Notes under the pieces: model-generated
Databases searched by the model: none
Seen by the model: the letters and a program-made list of their open reading frames with translations, nothing else
What the model was told of the DNA's origin: nothing
Translations under genes and position numbers: made by a program
In this document: positions 16,878 to 26,012 of the stretch, piece by piece
Position numbering within the stretch: position 1 is the stretch's first letter
Layout: every line of letters begins with the position of its first letter
Source of the DNA: Rhodovulum sulfidophilum
Lineage (GTDB): Bacteria; Pseudomonadota; Alphaproteobacteria; Rhodobacterales; Rhodobacteraceae
Assembly: GCA_003241785.1 (NCBI GenBank)
Contig: QFPW01000020.1
Span: forward strand, 28,358 to 92,357
DNA length: 64,000 bases
Reading direction: 5' to 3'

Positions 16878-17354
16878 TTGAGCTGGTTGGTTGACATTGA
16901 GTTCAAGGAAAGCCCCGTCGAGGGGAAGGGTATCTTCGCGCGATCCGCGATCCGGGCGGGGACACGGCTCTGGCAGTTCGACGAGAGCATGAAGGTCTGC
17001 GACGCCGCCGCGCTCGCCCGCCTCGATTCCGGGCGGCTCGCCTTCGCTCTGCATGGCGGCTACCTGCATGGTCCGTCCGACCGGTTCCTCTGGTACACCG
17101 ACGGGATGCAGTACATGAACCACGCGCCCGGGCGGCTCGCCAATGTCGGGCTCGGCTTCTGGCCCCGGCTGCGCGAGGACCATTGCGTGGCGCTGCGCGA
17201 CATCGCGGCGGGCGAGGAGCTGTTCGAGGACTACACGTTCTGGGCGAACGCGGGGCTCGAGCCGGGGCACTGGCTCTATCCGTTCTACATGAGCCACGGC
17301 CTGCGGCATTTCCACTTCCTGAAGAGCCTCGGCGCCGAACCGGTCGCGGCCTGA
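16878..17354 (+). CDS. SET domain-containing protein
   Basis: 158 residues with a TTG start at 16878, supported by GGGAG 7 bases upstream and by the SET-type opening (SPVEGKGIFARSAIRAGTRL). The SET cofactor-binding core appears as QYMNHAP and the C-terminal EELFEDYTFW, the usual NH and E-DY pair. The post-SET cysteines are absent, as in most bacterial SET proteins. It is probably a small lysine methyltransferase using S-adenosylmethionine; the target is unknown. Confidence 0.85.
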   Translation: MSWLVDIEFKESPVEGKGIFARSAIRAGTRLWQFDESMKVCDAAALARLDSGRLAFALHGGYLHGPSDRFLWYTDGMQYMNHAPGRLANVGLGFWPRLREDHCVALRDIAAGEELFEDYTFWANAGLEPGHWLYPFYMSHGLRHFHFLKSLGAEPVAA

Positions 17355-17427
17355 GGTCCGGCGGCCCCGGGATCCGGTTCGCCGGAAACCGGAGCGCGGC
17401 GGGGCGGTCCCGGGGTCGTTCCGGGGG

Positions 17428-17865
17428 TCATTCCGGGGGGCATTCCGGGCGCATGTGGCGCCGCACGACGGCGAGCAGCGCCTCCATCTCGATCGGCTTG
17501 GCGACCAGTTCGGCGAATCCCGCCGCGCGACAGGCGGCGCGGACATCGGGGCTCGGCGCCGCCGTCACCGCGATGATCACCGGCGCCGCGCCGGCCGCCG
17601 GCCCGGCCTCGCCCGCGAGGATCTCCCGCGCCGCCGCGAATCCGTCGAGCCGGGGCATCTGCAGGTCCATCAGGATCAGCCGGGGCCGGAAGCGCGCGGT
17701 CATCGCGACCCCCTCGGCGCCGTCGCCGGCGAAGAGCGGCTCCCAGCCGTCGCGCCGCAGCATCGCGGTGAGGATCATCGCGTTCACCTGATTGTCCTCG
17801 ACGATCAGCACGCGCCGCGCGCCCGGCGCCGCGCCCTCGGGCCCGAGGGGACGTTCACGCCGCAT
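17428..17865 (-). CDS. Single-domain response regulator (CheY-like receiver)
   Basis: 145 residues. The acidic pocket is at E23/D24 (IVEDNQ), the phosphoacceptor is D67 in LILMDLQMPRLDG, T101 is the conserved Thr/Ser and K123 the conserved Lys (AKPIEM). There is no output domain. The ATG at 17865 lies within the end of the kinase gene (11-base overlap), so it is cotranslated with it and is presumably its phosphotransfer partner. Receivers of this DNQVN type often sit as C-terminal domains of hybrid kinases, so the pair looks like a split hybrid kinase. Confidence 0.9.
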   Translation of the reverse strand: MRRERPLGPEGAAPGARRVLIVEDNQVNAMILTAMLRRDGWEPLFAGDGAEGVAMTARFRPRLILMDLQMPRLDGFAAAREILAGEAGPAAGAAPVIIAVTAAPSPDVRAACRAAGFAELVAKPIEMEALLAVVRRHMRPECPPE

Positions 17866-19480
17866 CGCGATCGCTCTCGCCCATCGGCGCCAGGGCGAAG
17901 GGGGCGGCGAAGGTGAAGGTCGAGCCGACGCCGAAGCTGCTCTCGACCTCGATCGTCCCGCCCATCATCCGCGCCAGCGACTGGCTGATCGCGAGGCCGA
18001 GGCCGGTGCCCTCGGCCGAGCGGGTGGCGGAGCCGTCGACCTGGTAGAACCGCTCGAAAACGTGGGGCAGGGCCTCGGCGGGGATCCCGCGCCCGGTGTC
18101 GCTCACCGCGACGACGAGCCGCGCGCCCTGTCCCTCGCGCGAGAGTTCCGCGCCGAGCGACACGCCGCCCGCGTCGGTGAATTTGACCGCGTTGCCGAGG
18201 AGGTTGGTGACGATCTGGCGGAACGCCCGTCCGTCGCCGAGCAGCGCCACGCCGGCGATCCCGCCGCAATCCGCCTCGAAGGCGATGCCCTTCTTCGCCG
18301 CCGCGACTCCGATCATCTCGGCGACGTCGCGCAGGATCATCGCCGGCTCGAACGGCGCGGTCGAGAGCGCGCGGTTGCCGTTCTCGATGCGGCTGATGTC
18401 GAGCAGATCCGAGATGAGCGCCATCTGGGTATTGGCCGAGCTGAACAGGATCTCGAGCAGCTCGCGCTGCTCGGCGTCGAGGCCGGTGGTGCGCAGGAGC
18501 TGAGCGACGCCGAGGATGCCGTTCATCGGCGTCCTGAGCTCGTGGCTGACGTTGGACAGGAACTCGGTCTTGCTGCGGTCCGCGGCCTTGGCGGCGGTGA
18601 GCGCCTCCTCGAGCCGCGAGGCGGCGCGCACGGCCGAGCGCGCGCTGACGAGCCCGATGATCGCGACGATCGCGAGCGCGATCCCGAGCGGGGGGGCCAC
18701 CCGGCGCAGGATCCGGGCGCCCGGCCGGGGCGCGGTCCAGACGATCCGCGCGACCATCTCGCCCGAATTGTCGCGCAGCGCGAGCGACGCCTGGCCGGGT
18801 CCGGGCGGGGAGGGGTCGAGCCGCAGGTCGTCGATCAGAAGCTCGGTCCCGATCCCGTCGAGCCGCTCGTCGCTCAGCCGCAGCCCCTGCACCTGCCGGG
18901 GCAGCTCCTCCGGGGTCACGCCCGGCGGCGGCCCCTCGACGGGCCGCACGAGCGCCAGCGCGAAGATCCAGGGCTCGCCGTTCCATTCGGCGAAGATCGT
19001 GTCGGACGGCGCGTCGAGATCCGGGTCGGGCCGGTCGAGCTCGCGCAGGATCTTGGTCAGCAGGTCGCGCGGCAGCACGTTGGTCTCGCCCTCCGGCGCC
19101 GTGCCCTCGCGCCAGCCGAAGGGCTCGCCGATCGGCGGGTAGACGAATTCGATGAGGTCGAGCGTGCCGATCTCGCTCGCCGCGTTGCCGATGTTGCGGT
19201 AGACCCACTGCCGGTCGTCGGCGAGCAGGCTCTCGTAGGCGTCGTCCCAGATCGAATAGTCGAGCGCGAAGGAGCCGAGCCGGGTCCGGAGCGACGCGAT
19301 GCCGCTGCCGACGAGTTCCTCGGAGGCGGCGCGGGCGAGGGTGTTGTGCTGGGCGGAGATCCAGAAGGTGGTGGCGATCACGACGAGGAAGAGAAGCGCT
19401 ATTCCGGTCGCATGGATCGCCGCGAGCTTCCGGGACAGGCCCAGGATGCGCGCGCCGTCCTCGAGTTCCTCCGTCGCCAT
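17855..19480 (-). CDS. CHASE4 sensor histidine kinase
   Basis: 541 residues from the ATG at 19480; a TTG at 19501 is in frame but neither start has a good ribosome binding site. There is one membrane helix near residues 25-43 and a second near 264-280. Between them is a periplasmic CHASE4 domain (ALDYSIWDDAYESLLADD, then WVYRNIGN). Then come HisKA with phosphoacceptor H313 (SHELRTPMNG) and HATPase_c with the N box (LLGNAVKFT), G1 (DTGRG) and G2 (GTGLGL). The input signal is unknown. It forms an operon with the overlapping receiver gene. Confidence 0.93.
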   Translation of the reverse strand: MATEELEDGARILGLSRKLAAIHATGIALLFLVVIATTFWISAQHNTLARAASEELVGSGIASLRTRLGSFALDYSIWDDAYESLLADDRQWVYRNIGNAASEIGTLDLIEFVYPPIGEPFGWREGTAPEGETNVLPRDLLTKILRELDRPDPDLDAPSDTIFAEWNGEPWIFALALVRPVEGPPPGVTPEELPRQVQGLRLSDERLDGIGTELLIDDLRLDPSPPGPGQASLALRDNSGEMVARIVWTAPRPGARILRRVAPPLGIALAIVAIIGLVSARSAVRAASRLEEALTAAKAADRSKTEFLSNVSHELRTPMNGILGVAQLLRTTGLDAEQRELLEILFSSANTQMALISDLLDISRIENGNRALSTAPFEPAMILRDVAEMIGVAAAKKGIAFEADCGGIAGVALLGDGRAFRQIVTNLLGNAVKFTDAGGVSLGAELSREGQGARLVVAVSDTGRGIPAEALPHVFERFYQVDGSATRSAEGTGLGLAISQSLARMMGGTIEVESSFGVGSTFTFAAPFALAPMGESDRDAA

Positions 19481-19805
19481 CCAACCACCGTCCGGGTGCA
19501 ACTCATGCGTGTGTGTGTCCGCGCACTATCCCTCCGGGCAAAACCGTTTGCAATACTTTAGGTTGCATGGCGGAGGTGATATTGATCAACCAAAGGTTGA
19601 TCATGTTGGCGCGGGCCGACCCGATGCGGCCGGAGCGACCGATTCGGGTGGTGCCGGCGCCGGATTGGGATAGGGTCGCGCCGCCGGCGCGCCACGCGCC
19701 CCCGCCTCCGCGGGAGGCGGGCGCGCCGGATCGCAATCGCCGCCGCCCGCCGCCTCCGCCCGTTCCGCGCCGGCCCGGGCGCCGGAGCACGGAGACGAAA
19801 AGCCC
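19481..19805. other. Divergent promoter region between kinase and peptidase genes
   Basis: The 325 bases contain an AT-richer segment (19540-19615) with a perfect inverted repeat, then high-GC sequence up to the peptidase start. No small gene was recognised. Confidence 0.4.
19583..19603. promoter_or_regulatory. Operator-like palindrome TGATCAACC-AAA-GGTTGATCA
   Basis: Perfect 9-bp inverted repeat with a 3-base spacer, in the only AT-rich part of the divergent region. Its symmetry and size suit a dimeric repressor or activator. The regulator is not identified. Confidence 0.45.
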
Positions 19806-21188
19806 ATGTCCGAACTCGACGCCGTCCTCGCCCATATCGACGCCGACCAGCCCGCCGCCCTCGAGCGGCTCTTCGCCCTGCTGCGCATTCCGTCGATCTC
19901 GACCGATCCCGCCTACGCCGCCGATTGCGCGCGCTGCGCCGAGACGGTGGTCGCGGATCTCGCGGGCATCGGCTTCGCGGCGGACGCCCGGGCCACGACG
20001 GGCCATCCGGTGGTCGTCGCGCATGACCGCGCGGCGCCCGGCCGGTCGGTCCTGTTCTACGGCCATTACGACGTGCAGCCGGTCGATCCGCTCGAGCTCT
20101 GGACCCGCGATCCGTTCGATCCGATGATCGACACGCTCGCCGACGGGACCAAGGTCATCCGCGCGCGCGGCTCGGCCGATGACAAGGGCCAGTTCATGAC
20201 CTTCGTCGAGGCCTGCCGCGCCTGGAAGGCGGTCACGGGCAAGCTGCCGGTCCCGGTCTCGATCATGCTCGAGGGCGAGGAGGAATCCGGGAGCCCGAGC
20301 CTCGCGGCCTTCCTCGAGGCGCATGGCGCCGAGCTCAAGGCCGACCTCGGGCTCATCTGCGACACCGGGATGTGGGACGCGGAGACGCCGGCGATCACCA
20401 CCATGCTGCGCGGTCTCTGCGGCGAGGAGATCGTGATCAAGGCGGCGAGCCGCGACCTGCATTCGGGCATGTACGGCTCGGCGGCGGCGAACGCGAACCA
20501 TGTGCTGGCGCGCATCCTCGCCGATCTGCACGACGCGGACGGCAGGGTGACGATCCCGGGCTTCTACGACGGCGTGCCCGAGATCCCGGATTCGCTCCGC
20601 GCGCAGTGGGAGTCGCTGGACTTCGACGTGGCGGGCTTCCTCGGCGGCGTCGGCCTCTCCGTCCCGGCGGGCGAGGCCGGACGCTCGGCGCTCGAGATGA
20701 TCTGGTCGCGGCCGACGGCGGAGGTGAACGGCATGGGCGGCGGCTACCAGGGGGCCGGGTTCAAGACGGTGATCCCGGCCGAGGCGCGGGCCAAGGTCTC
20801 GTTCCGGCTCGTCTTCGACCAGGATCCGGACAAGATCCGCGCCGCCTTCCGCGACTTCGTCAGGGCGCGGCTGCCCGCCGATTGCGAGGTCGAGTTCCAC
20901 GCGCATGGCAATGGCCGCGCCGTGGCCTTCGACACCGCGAACCCGGCCTTCGCCGCGGCGCAGCCGGCGCTCGGCGCCGAATGGGGCAAGCCCGCGCCGT
21001 TCATCGGCGCCGGCGGCTCGATCCCGATCGCCGGCGATTTCAAGAACAAGCTCGGCATGGACGTGATCCTCGCGGGGTTCGGCCTCGACGACGACGGCAT
21101 CCACAGCCCGAACGAGAAGTACAACCTCACCTGCTTCCACAAGGGCGTCCGCTCCTGGGCGCGGGTGCTGGGCGCGCTCGCCGGATAG
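19806..21188 (+). CDS. M20 family metallopeptidase (dipeptidase-like)
   Basis: 460 residues. Di-zinc ligands are seen in order: His in YGHYDVQP, bridging Asp in ARGSADDKGQ, catalytic and ligand Glu in LEGEEESGSP, Asp in ICDTGMWD and the late His in DDGIHSPNEKY. The inserted lid/dimerisation domain is present (DLHSGMYGSAAANANHVLA). The NEKY ending is typical of the M20 group containing cytosolic non-specific dipeptidases. It is cytoplasmic with no signal peptide. The exact substrate is unknown. Confidence 0.92.
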   Translation: MSELDAVLAHIDADQPAALERLFALLRIPSISTDPAYAADCARCAETVVADLAGIGFAADARATTGHPVVVAHDRAAPGRSVLFYGHYDVQPVDPLELWTRDPFDPMIDTLADGTKVIRARGSADDKGQFMTFVEACRAWKAVTGKLPVPVSIMLEGEEESGSPSLAAFLEAHGAELKADLGLICDTGMWDAETPAITTMLRGLCGEEIVIKAASRDLHSGMYGSAAANANHVLARILADLHDADGRVTIPGFYDGVPEIPDSLRAQWESLDFDVAGFLGGVGLSVPAGEAGRSALEMIWSRPTAEVNGMGGGYQGAGFKTVIPAEARAKVSFRLVFDQDPDKIRAAFRDFVRARLPADCEVEFHAHGNGRAVAFDTANPAFAAAQPALGAEWGKPAPFIGAGGSIPIAGDFKNKLGMDVILAGFGLDDDGIHSPNEKYNLTCFHKGVRSWARVLGALAG

Positions 21189-21196
21189 CCGGCGAG

Positions 21197-21271
21197 GGGG
21201 ATGGTGGGCGGATCGCCCACCCTACGCTCCGCCGGGCATCCCGTAGGGTGGGCGATCCGCCCACCATCCCC
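21197..21271. repeat. REP-like inverted repeat, family B copy 1
   Basis: Perfect 30-bp arms at 21197-21226 and 21242-21271 with a 15-base loop. Each arm contains the nested palindrome GGTGGGCGGATCGCCCACC next to a CTACG end. It fills the gap between the convergent M20 peptidase and LysR genes and probably terminates both. Confidence 0.92.
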
Positions 21272-21274
21272 GCC

Positions 21275-22282
21275 TCAAACCGAGCCCGGCAGCGGAATCG
21301 TCGAGAGCCGCTGCCGGGCGTGCTCATGGAACACCGCCGCCGCGAAGCGCAGCCCGCCGCCGGCGCGGGACAGCAGCGCGAAGCGGTTCAGCGGCAGGCC
21401 GGTGTCGGCCAGCGGGCGGAAGATGAGGTCGCCGCGGTCGAGCGCCGCCTGCGCGCCGATCGGCGTCATGATCGAGGCATAGCCGCCGGTCAGCGCGAGC
21501 TCGACCAGCAGGCGGATCGAATCGACCTCGACCAGCGGCGGCAGCACCTCCGATTCGCGCTGCAGGAAGGGCTCGATCACCGCGCGGATCGAGATCTCGG
21601 GCTTGCCGACCGCGAGCGGATGCGCGACGCAGGCGGCGAGCGTCGGCTCCGCCTGCGCGGCGAGCGGATGGTCGGGGCGCATGACGACGCCGATGCGCAC
21701 GTCGCGGCGCAGCGAGACCTCGATCTGCCGGGGTGGCGTCGCGATGAAGCCGAAGCCGATCTCGCAACGCTCGCCGATCAGCCGCTCGATCACGTCCGCG
21801 GAGGAGCAGACCGCCACGTCGAGGTGCAGCCGGGGATAGCGGCGGCCGAAGTCGGAGATGATCGCGGGCAGGAAGGAGATGCCGATGCTCTCGACCGTCG
21901 CGACGCGCACCGTCCCGGTCTTCAGCCCCCGCAGCATCTCGAGCTCCTGCACCGCCGCCTCGAGCGGCCCCGACATGCGCCGGGTGTGGCGGAAGAGGAT
22001 CTCGCCCGACGGGGCGAGCCGGAGCCTGCGGCCGTCGCGCTCGAACAGCGGCAGGCCGAGCGCGTCCTCGAGCTGGCTGATCTGCCGCGAGACGGCGGAG
22101 GAGGCGACGTTGAGCCGGCGGCTCGCCTCGCGGATCGAGAGATGCTCGGCGACCGCGTTGAAATAGACCAGCGAGGCCTGATGGAACACGCGCGCGAGCA
22201 GCGCGGGCGACAGCGCGGACTTGCGCGGCCGCGCGAAGCGCGGGTCGTGGCGCAGGTCGGGCGGTTCGGGGTCTTCGCTCAT
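21275..22282 (-). CDS. LysR-family regulator, divergent from the purine oxidoreductase genes
   Basis: 335 residues from the ATG at 22282. The HTH is at about residues 38-70 (LSIREASRRLNVASSAVSRQ). The effector domain begins near 115 (GTVRVATVESIGISFLPAII). An N-terminal extension of about 25 residues precedes the HTH. Its position opposite the ygfM/xdhD/permease/guaD run suggests control of purine catabolism. A perfect palindrome lies 22 bases upstream of its start and may be the autoregulatory site. Confidence 0.9.
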   Translation of the reverse strand: MSEDPEPPDLRHDPRFARPRKSALSPALLARVFHQASLVYFNAVAEHLSIREASRRLNVASSAVSRQISQLEDALGLPLFERDGRRLRLAPSGEILFRHTRRMSGPLEAAVQELEMLRGLKTGTVRVATVESIGISFLPAIISDFGRRYPRLHLDVAVCSSADVIERLIGERCEIGFGFIATPPRQIEVSLRRDVRIGVVMRPDHPLAAQAEPTLAACVAHPLAVGKPEISIRAVIEPFLQRESEVLPPLVEVDSIRLLVELALTGGYASIMTPIGAQAALDRGDLIFRPLADTGLPLNRFALLSRAGGGLRFAAAVFHEHARQRLSTIPLPGSV

Positions 22283-22303
22283 GCCAACGCTCCGCGATCG
22301 GGT

Positions 22304-22320
22304 GTTGCCGTCACGGCAAC
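22304..22320. promoter_or_regulatory. Palindrome GTTGCCGTCACGGCAAC upstream of the LysR gene
   Basis: Perfect 8-bp arms around a central C, between the divergent LysR and ygfM-like genes and closer to the LysR start. It is a good candidate operator for this LysR protein. Binding is inferred. Confidence 0.5.
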
Positions 22321-22510
22321 ATAGCGCGCTGGGATTAATTGTTTCAACTCCGTGAAGGTTGACTAAGATCAAGGCGAAGGTGGCCACGTGAACGATTTCG
22401 GACTGATCCGGAGCGTTCCCGGGCCTCCATTTTGTGCAAGACCGAACGAGAGCCATGCAGCCATCCGGGATTGAAGTCAGCATCGGCCACGCCGCCGGAC
22501 GGGACCGCGC

Positions 22511-23335
22511 ATGGACCTGAACACGATCACCGAGGTGGCGCGGCCGGCGGATCGGGCCGCGCTCGGCCCCTGGCGCGACGGCGACGCCTTTCTCGCCGGA
22601 GGCACCTGGCTCTTCTCCGAACCGCAGCGGCATCTGCGCCGGCTCATCGACCTCACCGCGCTCGGCTGGCCCGCGCTGCGCGTCACCCCGGCGGGGCTCA
22701 GCCTCGCCGCGACCTGCCCGGTCGCGACGCTGGCCGCCTTCGAGCCGCCGGCGGACTGGCGTTCGGGCGGGCTCATCGGCGACTGCTGCCGCGCCTTTCT
22801 CGCCTCCTTCAAGATCTGGAACGTGGCGACCGTCGGCGGCAACATCTGCGCCTCGCTGCCGGCGGGGCCGATGGTGTCGCTCACCGTCGCGCTCGAAGGC
22901 TCCTGCCTCATCTGGTCGCCGGACGGATCCGAGCGCCGCGTGGCCTCGGAGGCGTTCACCCGCGGCCCGTTCGATACCGCGCTCGCGCCGGGCGAGATCC
23001 TGCGCGCGATCGATCTGCCGCTCGAGGCGCTGCGGCGGCCCTACGCCTTCCGTCGGCAGTCGCTGACGCCGCTCGGGCGCTCGGCGATCCTGCTGATCGG
23101 CGCCCGGACCGCCGCGGGGGGATTCGTGCTGACCGTGACCGCCTCCACCCGGCGCCCCGTCGTGCTGCGCTTCGAGGTGATGCCGGGCGCGGCGGCCCTG
23201 GCCGCGCGGATCGCGGCGGGGATCCCGGAGGACCTCTGGTACGACGACATCCATGGGCTGCCGGACTGGCGGGCGCATATGACGCGGGAATTCGCCGAGG
23301 AGATCCGCCTCGAGCTCGGAGGCGCGCGTCCATGA
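22511..23335 (+). CDS. ygfM: FAD-binding subunit of a molybdenum hydroxylase (YgfM-like)
   Basis: 274 residues, a CoxM/XdhB-type FAD domain. Seen: FLAGGTWLFSEPQ near residue 30 (the first FAD loop), IWNVATVGGNICASLPAGPM near 105 (the second FAD-binding loop) and a C-terminal CO-dehydrogenase flavoprotein-like region. Its TGA overlaps the ATG of the next gene (ATGA), so the two subunits are made together. It should carry electrons from the iron-sulfur/molybdenum subunit to the acceptor. Confidence 0.88.
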   Translation: MDLNTITEVARPADRAALGPWRDGDAFLAGGTWLFSEPQRHLRRLIDLTALGWPALRVTPAGLSLAATCPVATLAAFEPPADWRSGGLIGDCCRAFLASFKIWNVATVGGNICASLPAGPMVSLTVALEGSCLIWSPDGSERRVASEAFTRGPFDTALAPGEILRAIDLPLEALRRPYAFRRQSLTPLGRSAILLIGARTAAGGFVLTVTASTRRPVVLRFEVMPGAAALAARIAAGIPEDLWYDDIHGLPDWRAHMTREFAEEIRLELGGARP

Positions 23336-25974
23336 CCTATCTCGTGAACGGCCAGAGCTTCGACGCCGAGCCGCGCCCCGGTCAGTGCCTGCGCACCTTC
23401 CTGCGCGATCTCGGCTGGTTCGGGGTGAAGAAGGGCTGCGACGCGGGCGACTGCGGCGCCTGCACCGTGCATGTCGACGGCCAGCCGGTGCATTCCTGCC
23501 TCGTCCCCGCCTTCCGCGCCGAGGGCAAGCCCGTGACGACGATCGAGGGATTGGGCGCGGCGCGCGGCGGCGACGGGCTGCACCCGATGCAGGAAGCCTT
23601 CATCGCCGCGCAGGGGTATCAGTGCGGCTTCTGCACCGCGGGCATGATCATGACGGCGGCGGTGCTCGACCAGGGCCAGAAGGCCGATCTTGGCCGCGCG
23701 CTGAAGGGCAACCTCTGCCGCTGCACCGGCTATCGCGCGATCCGCGACGCGATCGCCGGGCGCGTGGAGGCCGAGCCCGAGGTGAGCGGCGCCGCCGTCG
23801 GCCGCAACCTGCCGGCGCCCGCCGGGCCGAAGATCGTGACCGGCCGGGCGGAATACACGATGGACGTGGCGGTCGAGGGGCTCGCGCATCTGAAGATCCT
23901 GCGCAGCCCGCATGCCTCGGCGCGCGTCCGCGCGATCGACACCAGCGCCGCCGAGGCGGTGCCCGGCGTGCTCCTGGTGCTGACGCATGCGAACGTGCCC
24001 GACATCCGCTTCTCGACCGCGCGCCACGAGCTCATGAGCGACGACGTCGACGACACGCGCATCCTCGATTCGGTGATGCGGCACGTCGGCCAGCGCGTCG
24101 CGGCCGTGGTGGCCGAGACCGAGGCCGCGGCCGAGGCGGCGCGCGACCTGATTGTGGTGGATTACGAGATCCTGCCCGCCGTCTTCGACGCGGAGGAGGC
24201 GCTCAGGCCCGGCGCGCACCAGGTGCATTTCGACGCGACCTGTCCCCGGATCGCCGATCCCGCGCGCAACATCGTCGCCCAGTTCGCGGGCGAGCTCGGC
24301 TCGATCGCCGAGGGGCTGGCCGCGGCCGATGCGACGCATGAGGCGAGCTACGAGATCCACCGCGTGCAGCACGCGCATCTCGAGACGCATGGTTCGATCG
24401 GCTGGATGGAGGGCGACCGGCTGATCCTGCGCACCTCCTCGCAGGTGCCGTTCTTGGTGCGCGACGCGCTCGCCCATGTGCTCGGCCTGCCGCGCGAACG
24501 GGTGCGCGTCTTCTCCAAGCGCGTGGGCGGCGGTTTCGGCGGCAAGCAGGAGATGTTCACCGAGGATCTCGTCGGCCTCGCCGTGCTCCGGACCGGCCGG
24601 CCGGTGAAGCTCGAATACACCCGGCCCGACCAGTTCTATGGCGCGAGCACGCGCCACCCGATGAAGATCACCGTCCGGCTCGGCGCGAAACGCGACGGCA
24701 CGCTGACCGCGATCGAGATGCGGATGCTCTCGAACACCGGCGCCTACGGCAACCACGGGCCGGGCGTGCTGTTCCACGGCTCGGGCGAGGCGGTGGCGCT
24801 CTACCGCTGCGCGAACAAGCGCGTCGAGGGCAAGGCGGTCTATACCAACAACGTCCCCGCCGGCGCCTTCCGCGGCTACGGCCTCAGCCAGTCCAATTTC
24901 GCCATCGAATCCGCGATGGACGAGCTGGCGCGGAAGCTCGGCATCGACGCTTTCGCGATGCGGCGGATCAATGTCGCGAAGCCGGGCGACGCGCTCGTCT
25001 CCTGGGACGACCATCCGCATGACGTCGAATGGGGCAGCTACGGCCTGCCGCAGTGCCTCGACATGGTGGAGGCGGATTTCGCCGCCGAGACGCGCCCCGA
25101 CCTCGGGCCCGACTGGGACATCGGGCGCGGCATGGCGGCGGCGATGATCGACACCATCCCGCCGCGCGGCCACCACGCCGAGAGCCGGATCGTGCTCGCG
25201 GCGGACGGCGCCTATGACCTCTATGTCGGCACGGCGGAATTCGGCAACGGCACGACGACGGTGCACCAGCAGATCGCCGCCACGGTGCTCGGGACCGAGG
25301 CGAACCGGATCCGCGTGCATCAGTCGGACACCGACCTCACCGGCCATGACACCGGGGCCTATGGCTCGACCGGCACGGTCGTCGCCGGCTCCGCGACACG
25401 GGCGGCGGCGGCGGCGCTGGCGGAGAAGATCCGCGCGGCGCGGGAACGGGGCGCCGCGCCCGAGGGCCTGGAGGCCGTGGGGCGCAACGGCGGCTCGCCA
25501 CGCTCGGTCGCCTTCAACGTGCAGGGCTTCGAAGTCGCGGTGCACCGCCGCTACGGCGAGGTGCGCGTGCTGCGCTCGCTCCACGCCGCCGACGCGGGCA
25601 CGGTTATCAACCCGATGCAGTGCCGGGGCCAGGTCGAGGGCGGCGTCGCCCAGGCGCTGGGCGCGGCGCTCTACGAGAAGGTGCGGATCGACGAGACCGG
25701 CGCGGTCGTCAACGGCACCTTCCGCGGCTACCAGATCCCGACCGCCGCCGGCTGCCCCGAGACGGTGGTGCGCTTCGCCGAGACGACCGACAGCGTCGGG
25801 CCGATGGGCGCGAAGTCGATGAGCGAAAGCCCCTACAACCCGGTCGCGGCGGCGCTCGCCAATGCGATCGCGGACGCGACCGGGTTGCGCCTGCGCGCGA
25901 CGCCCTTCGCGGCCGACGTGGTGAGCGCGGCGCTGCGCGCCCGCGAGTCCGAGCTTCCCCGCGCCGCCTCGTGA
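23332..25974 (+). CDS. xdhD: Fused [2Fe-2S]/molybdopterin subunit of a purine hydroxylase (XdhD-like)
   Basis: 880 residues. The N-terminal plant-type [2Fe-2S] domain has C36, C41, C44 and C56. The helical second cluster domain has C98, C101, C129 and C131 (QCGFCTAGM, NLCRCTGYR). A molybdopterin domain follows from about residue 165 (KRVGGGFGGKQE, AGAFRGYGLSQ, GAYGSTG) and ends with GAKSMSESPYNPVAAALANA, which should carry the catalytic Glu. Fusion of the FeS and Mo domains with a separate FAD subunit is the E. coli XdhD/YgfM arrangement. Neighbouring purine permease and guanine deaminase genes point to hypoxanthine or xanthine oxidation, but the substrate is inferred. Confidence 0.85.
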   Translation: MTYLVNGQSFDAEPRPGQCLRTFLRDLGWFGVKKGCDAGDCGACTVHVDGQPVHSCLVPAFRAEGKPVTTIEGLGAARGGDGLHPMQEAFIAAQGYQCGFCTAGMIMTAAVLDQGQKADLGRALKGNLCRCTGYRAIRDAIAGRVEAEPEVSGAAVGRNLPAPAGPKIVTGRAEYTMDVAVEGLAHLKILRSPHASARVRAIDTSAAEAVPGVLLVLTHANVPDIRFSTARHELMSDDVDDTRILDSVMRHVGQRVAAVVAETEAAAEAARDLIVVDYEILPAVFDAEEALRPGAHQVHFDATCPRIADPARNIVAQFAGELGSIAEGLAAADATHEASYEIHRVQHAHLETHGSIGWMEGDRLILRTSSQVPFLVRDALAHVLGLPRERVRVFSKRVGGGFGGKQEMFTEDLVGLAVLRTGRPVKLEYTRPDQFYGASTRHPMKITVRLGAKRDGTLTAIEMRMLSNTGAYGNHGPGVLFHGSGEAVALYRCANKRVEGKAVYTNNVPAGAFRGYGLSQSNFAIESAMDELARKLGIDAFAMRRINVAKPGDALVSWDDHPHDVEWGSYGLPQCLDMVEADFAAETRPDLGPDWDIGRGMAAAMIDTIPPRGHHAESRIVLAADGAYDLYVGTAEFGNGTTTVHQQIAATVLGTEANRIRVHQSDTDLTGHDTGAYGSTGTVVAGSATRAAAAALAEKIRAARERGAAPEGLEAVGRNGGSPRSVAFNVQGFEVAVHRRYGEVRVLRSLHAADAGTVINPMQCRGQVEGGVAQALGAALYEKVRIDETGAVVNGTFRGYQIPTAAGCPETVVRFAETTDSVGPMGAKSMSESPYNPVAAALANAIADATGLRLRATPFAADVVSAALRARESELPRAAS

Positions 25975-25991
25975 CGGCGCGGTGACGAGGT

Positions 25992-26012
25992 GCCGAGCGG
26001 GCTCCGCTCGGC
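25992..26012 (+). terminator. Hairpin between xdhD and the permease gene
   Basis: Perfect 9-bp stem GCCGAGCGG/CCGCTCGGC with loop GCT, 18 bases after the xdhD stop and without a T-run. It may attenuate read-through or protect the 3' end of the upstream message. Confidence 0.4.

Noticed and set aside
23041..25584. Minus-strand open frame of about 847 codons opposite xdhD
   Set aside because: Antisense to a protein with intact cofactor motifs, and His/Arg/Asp-rich composition typical of shadow frames.
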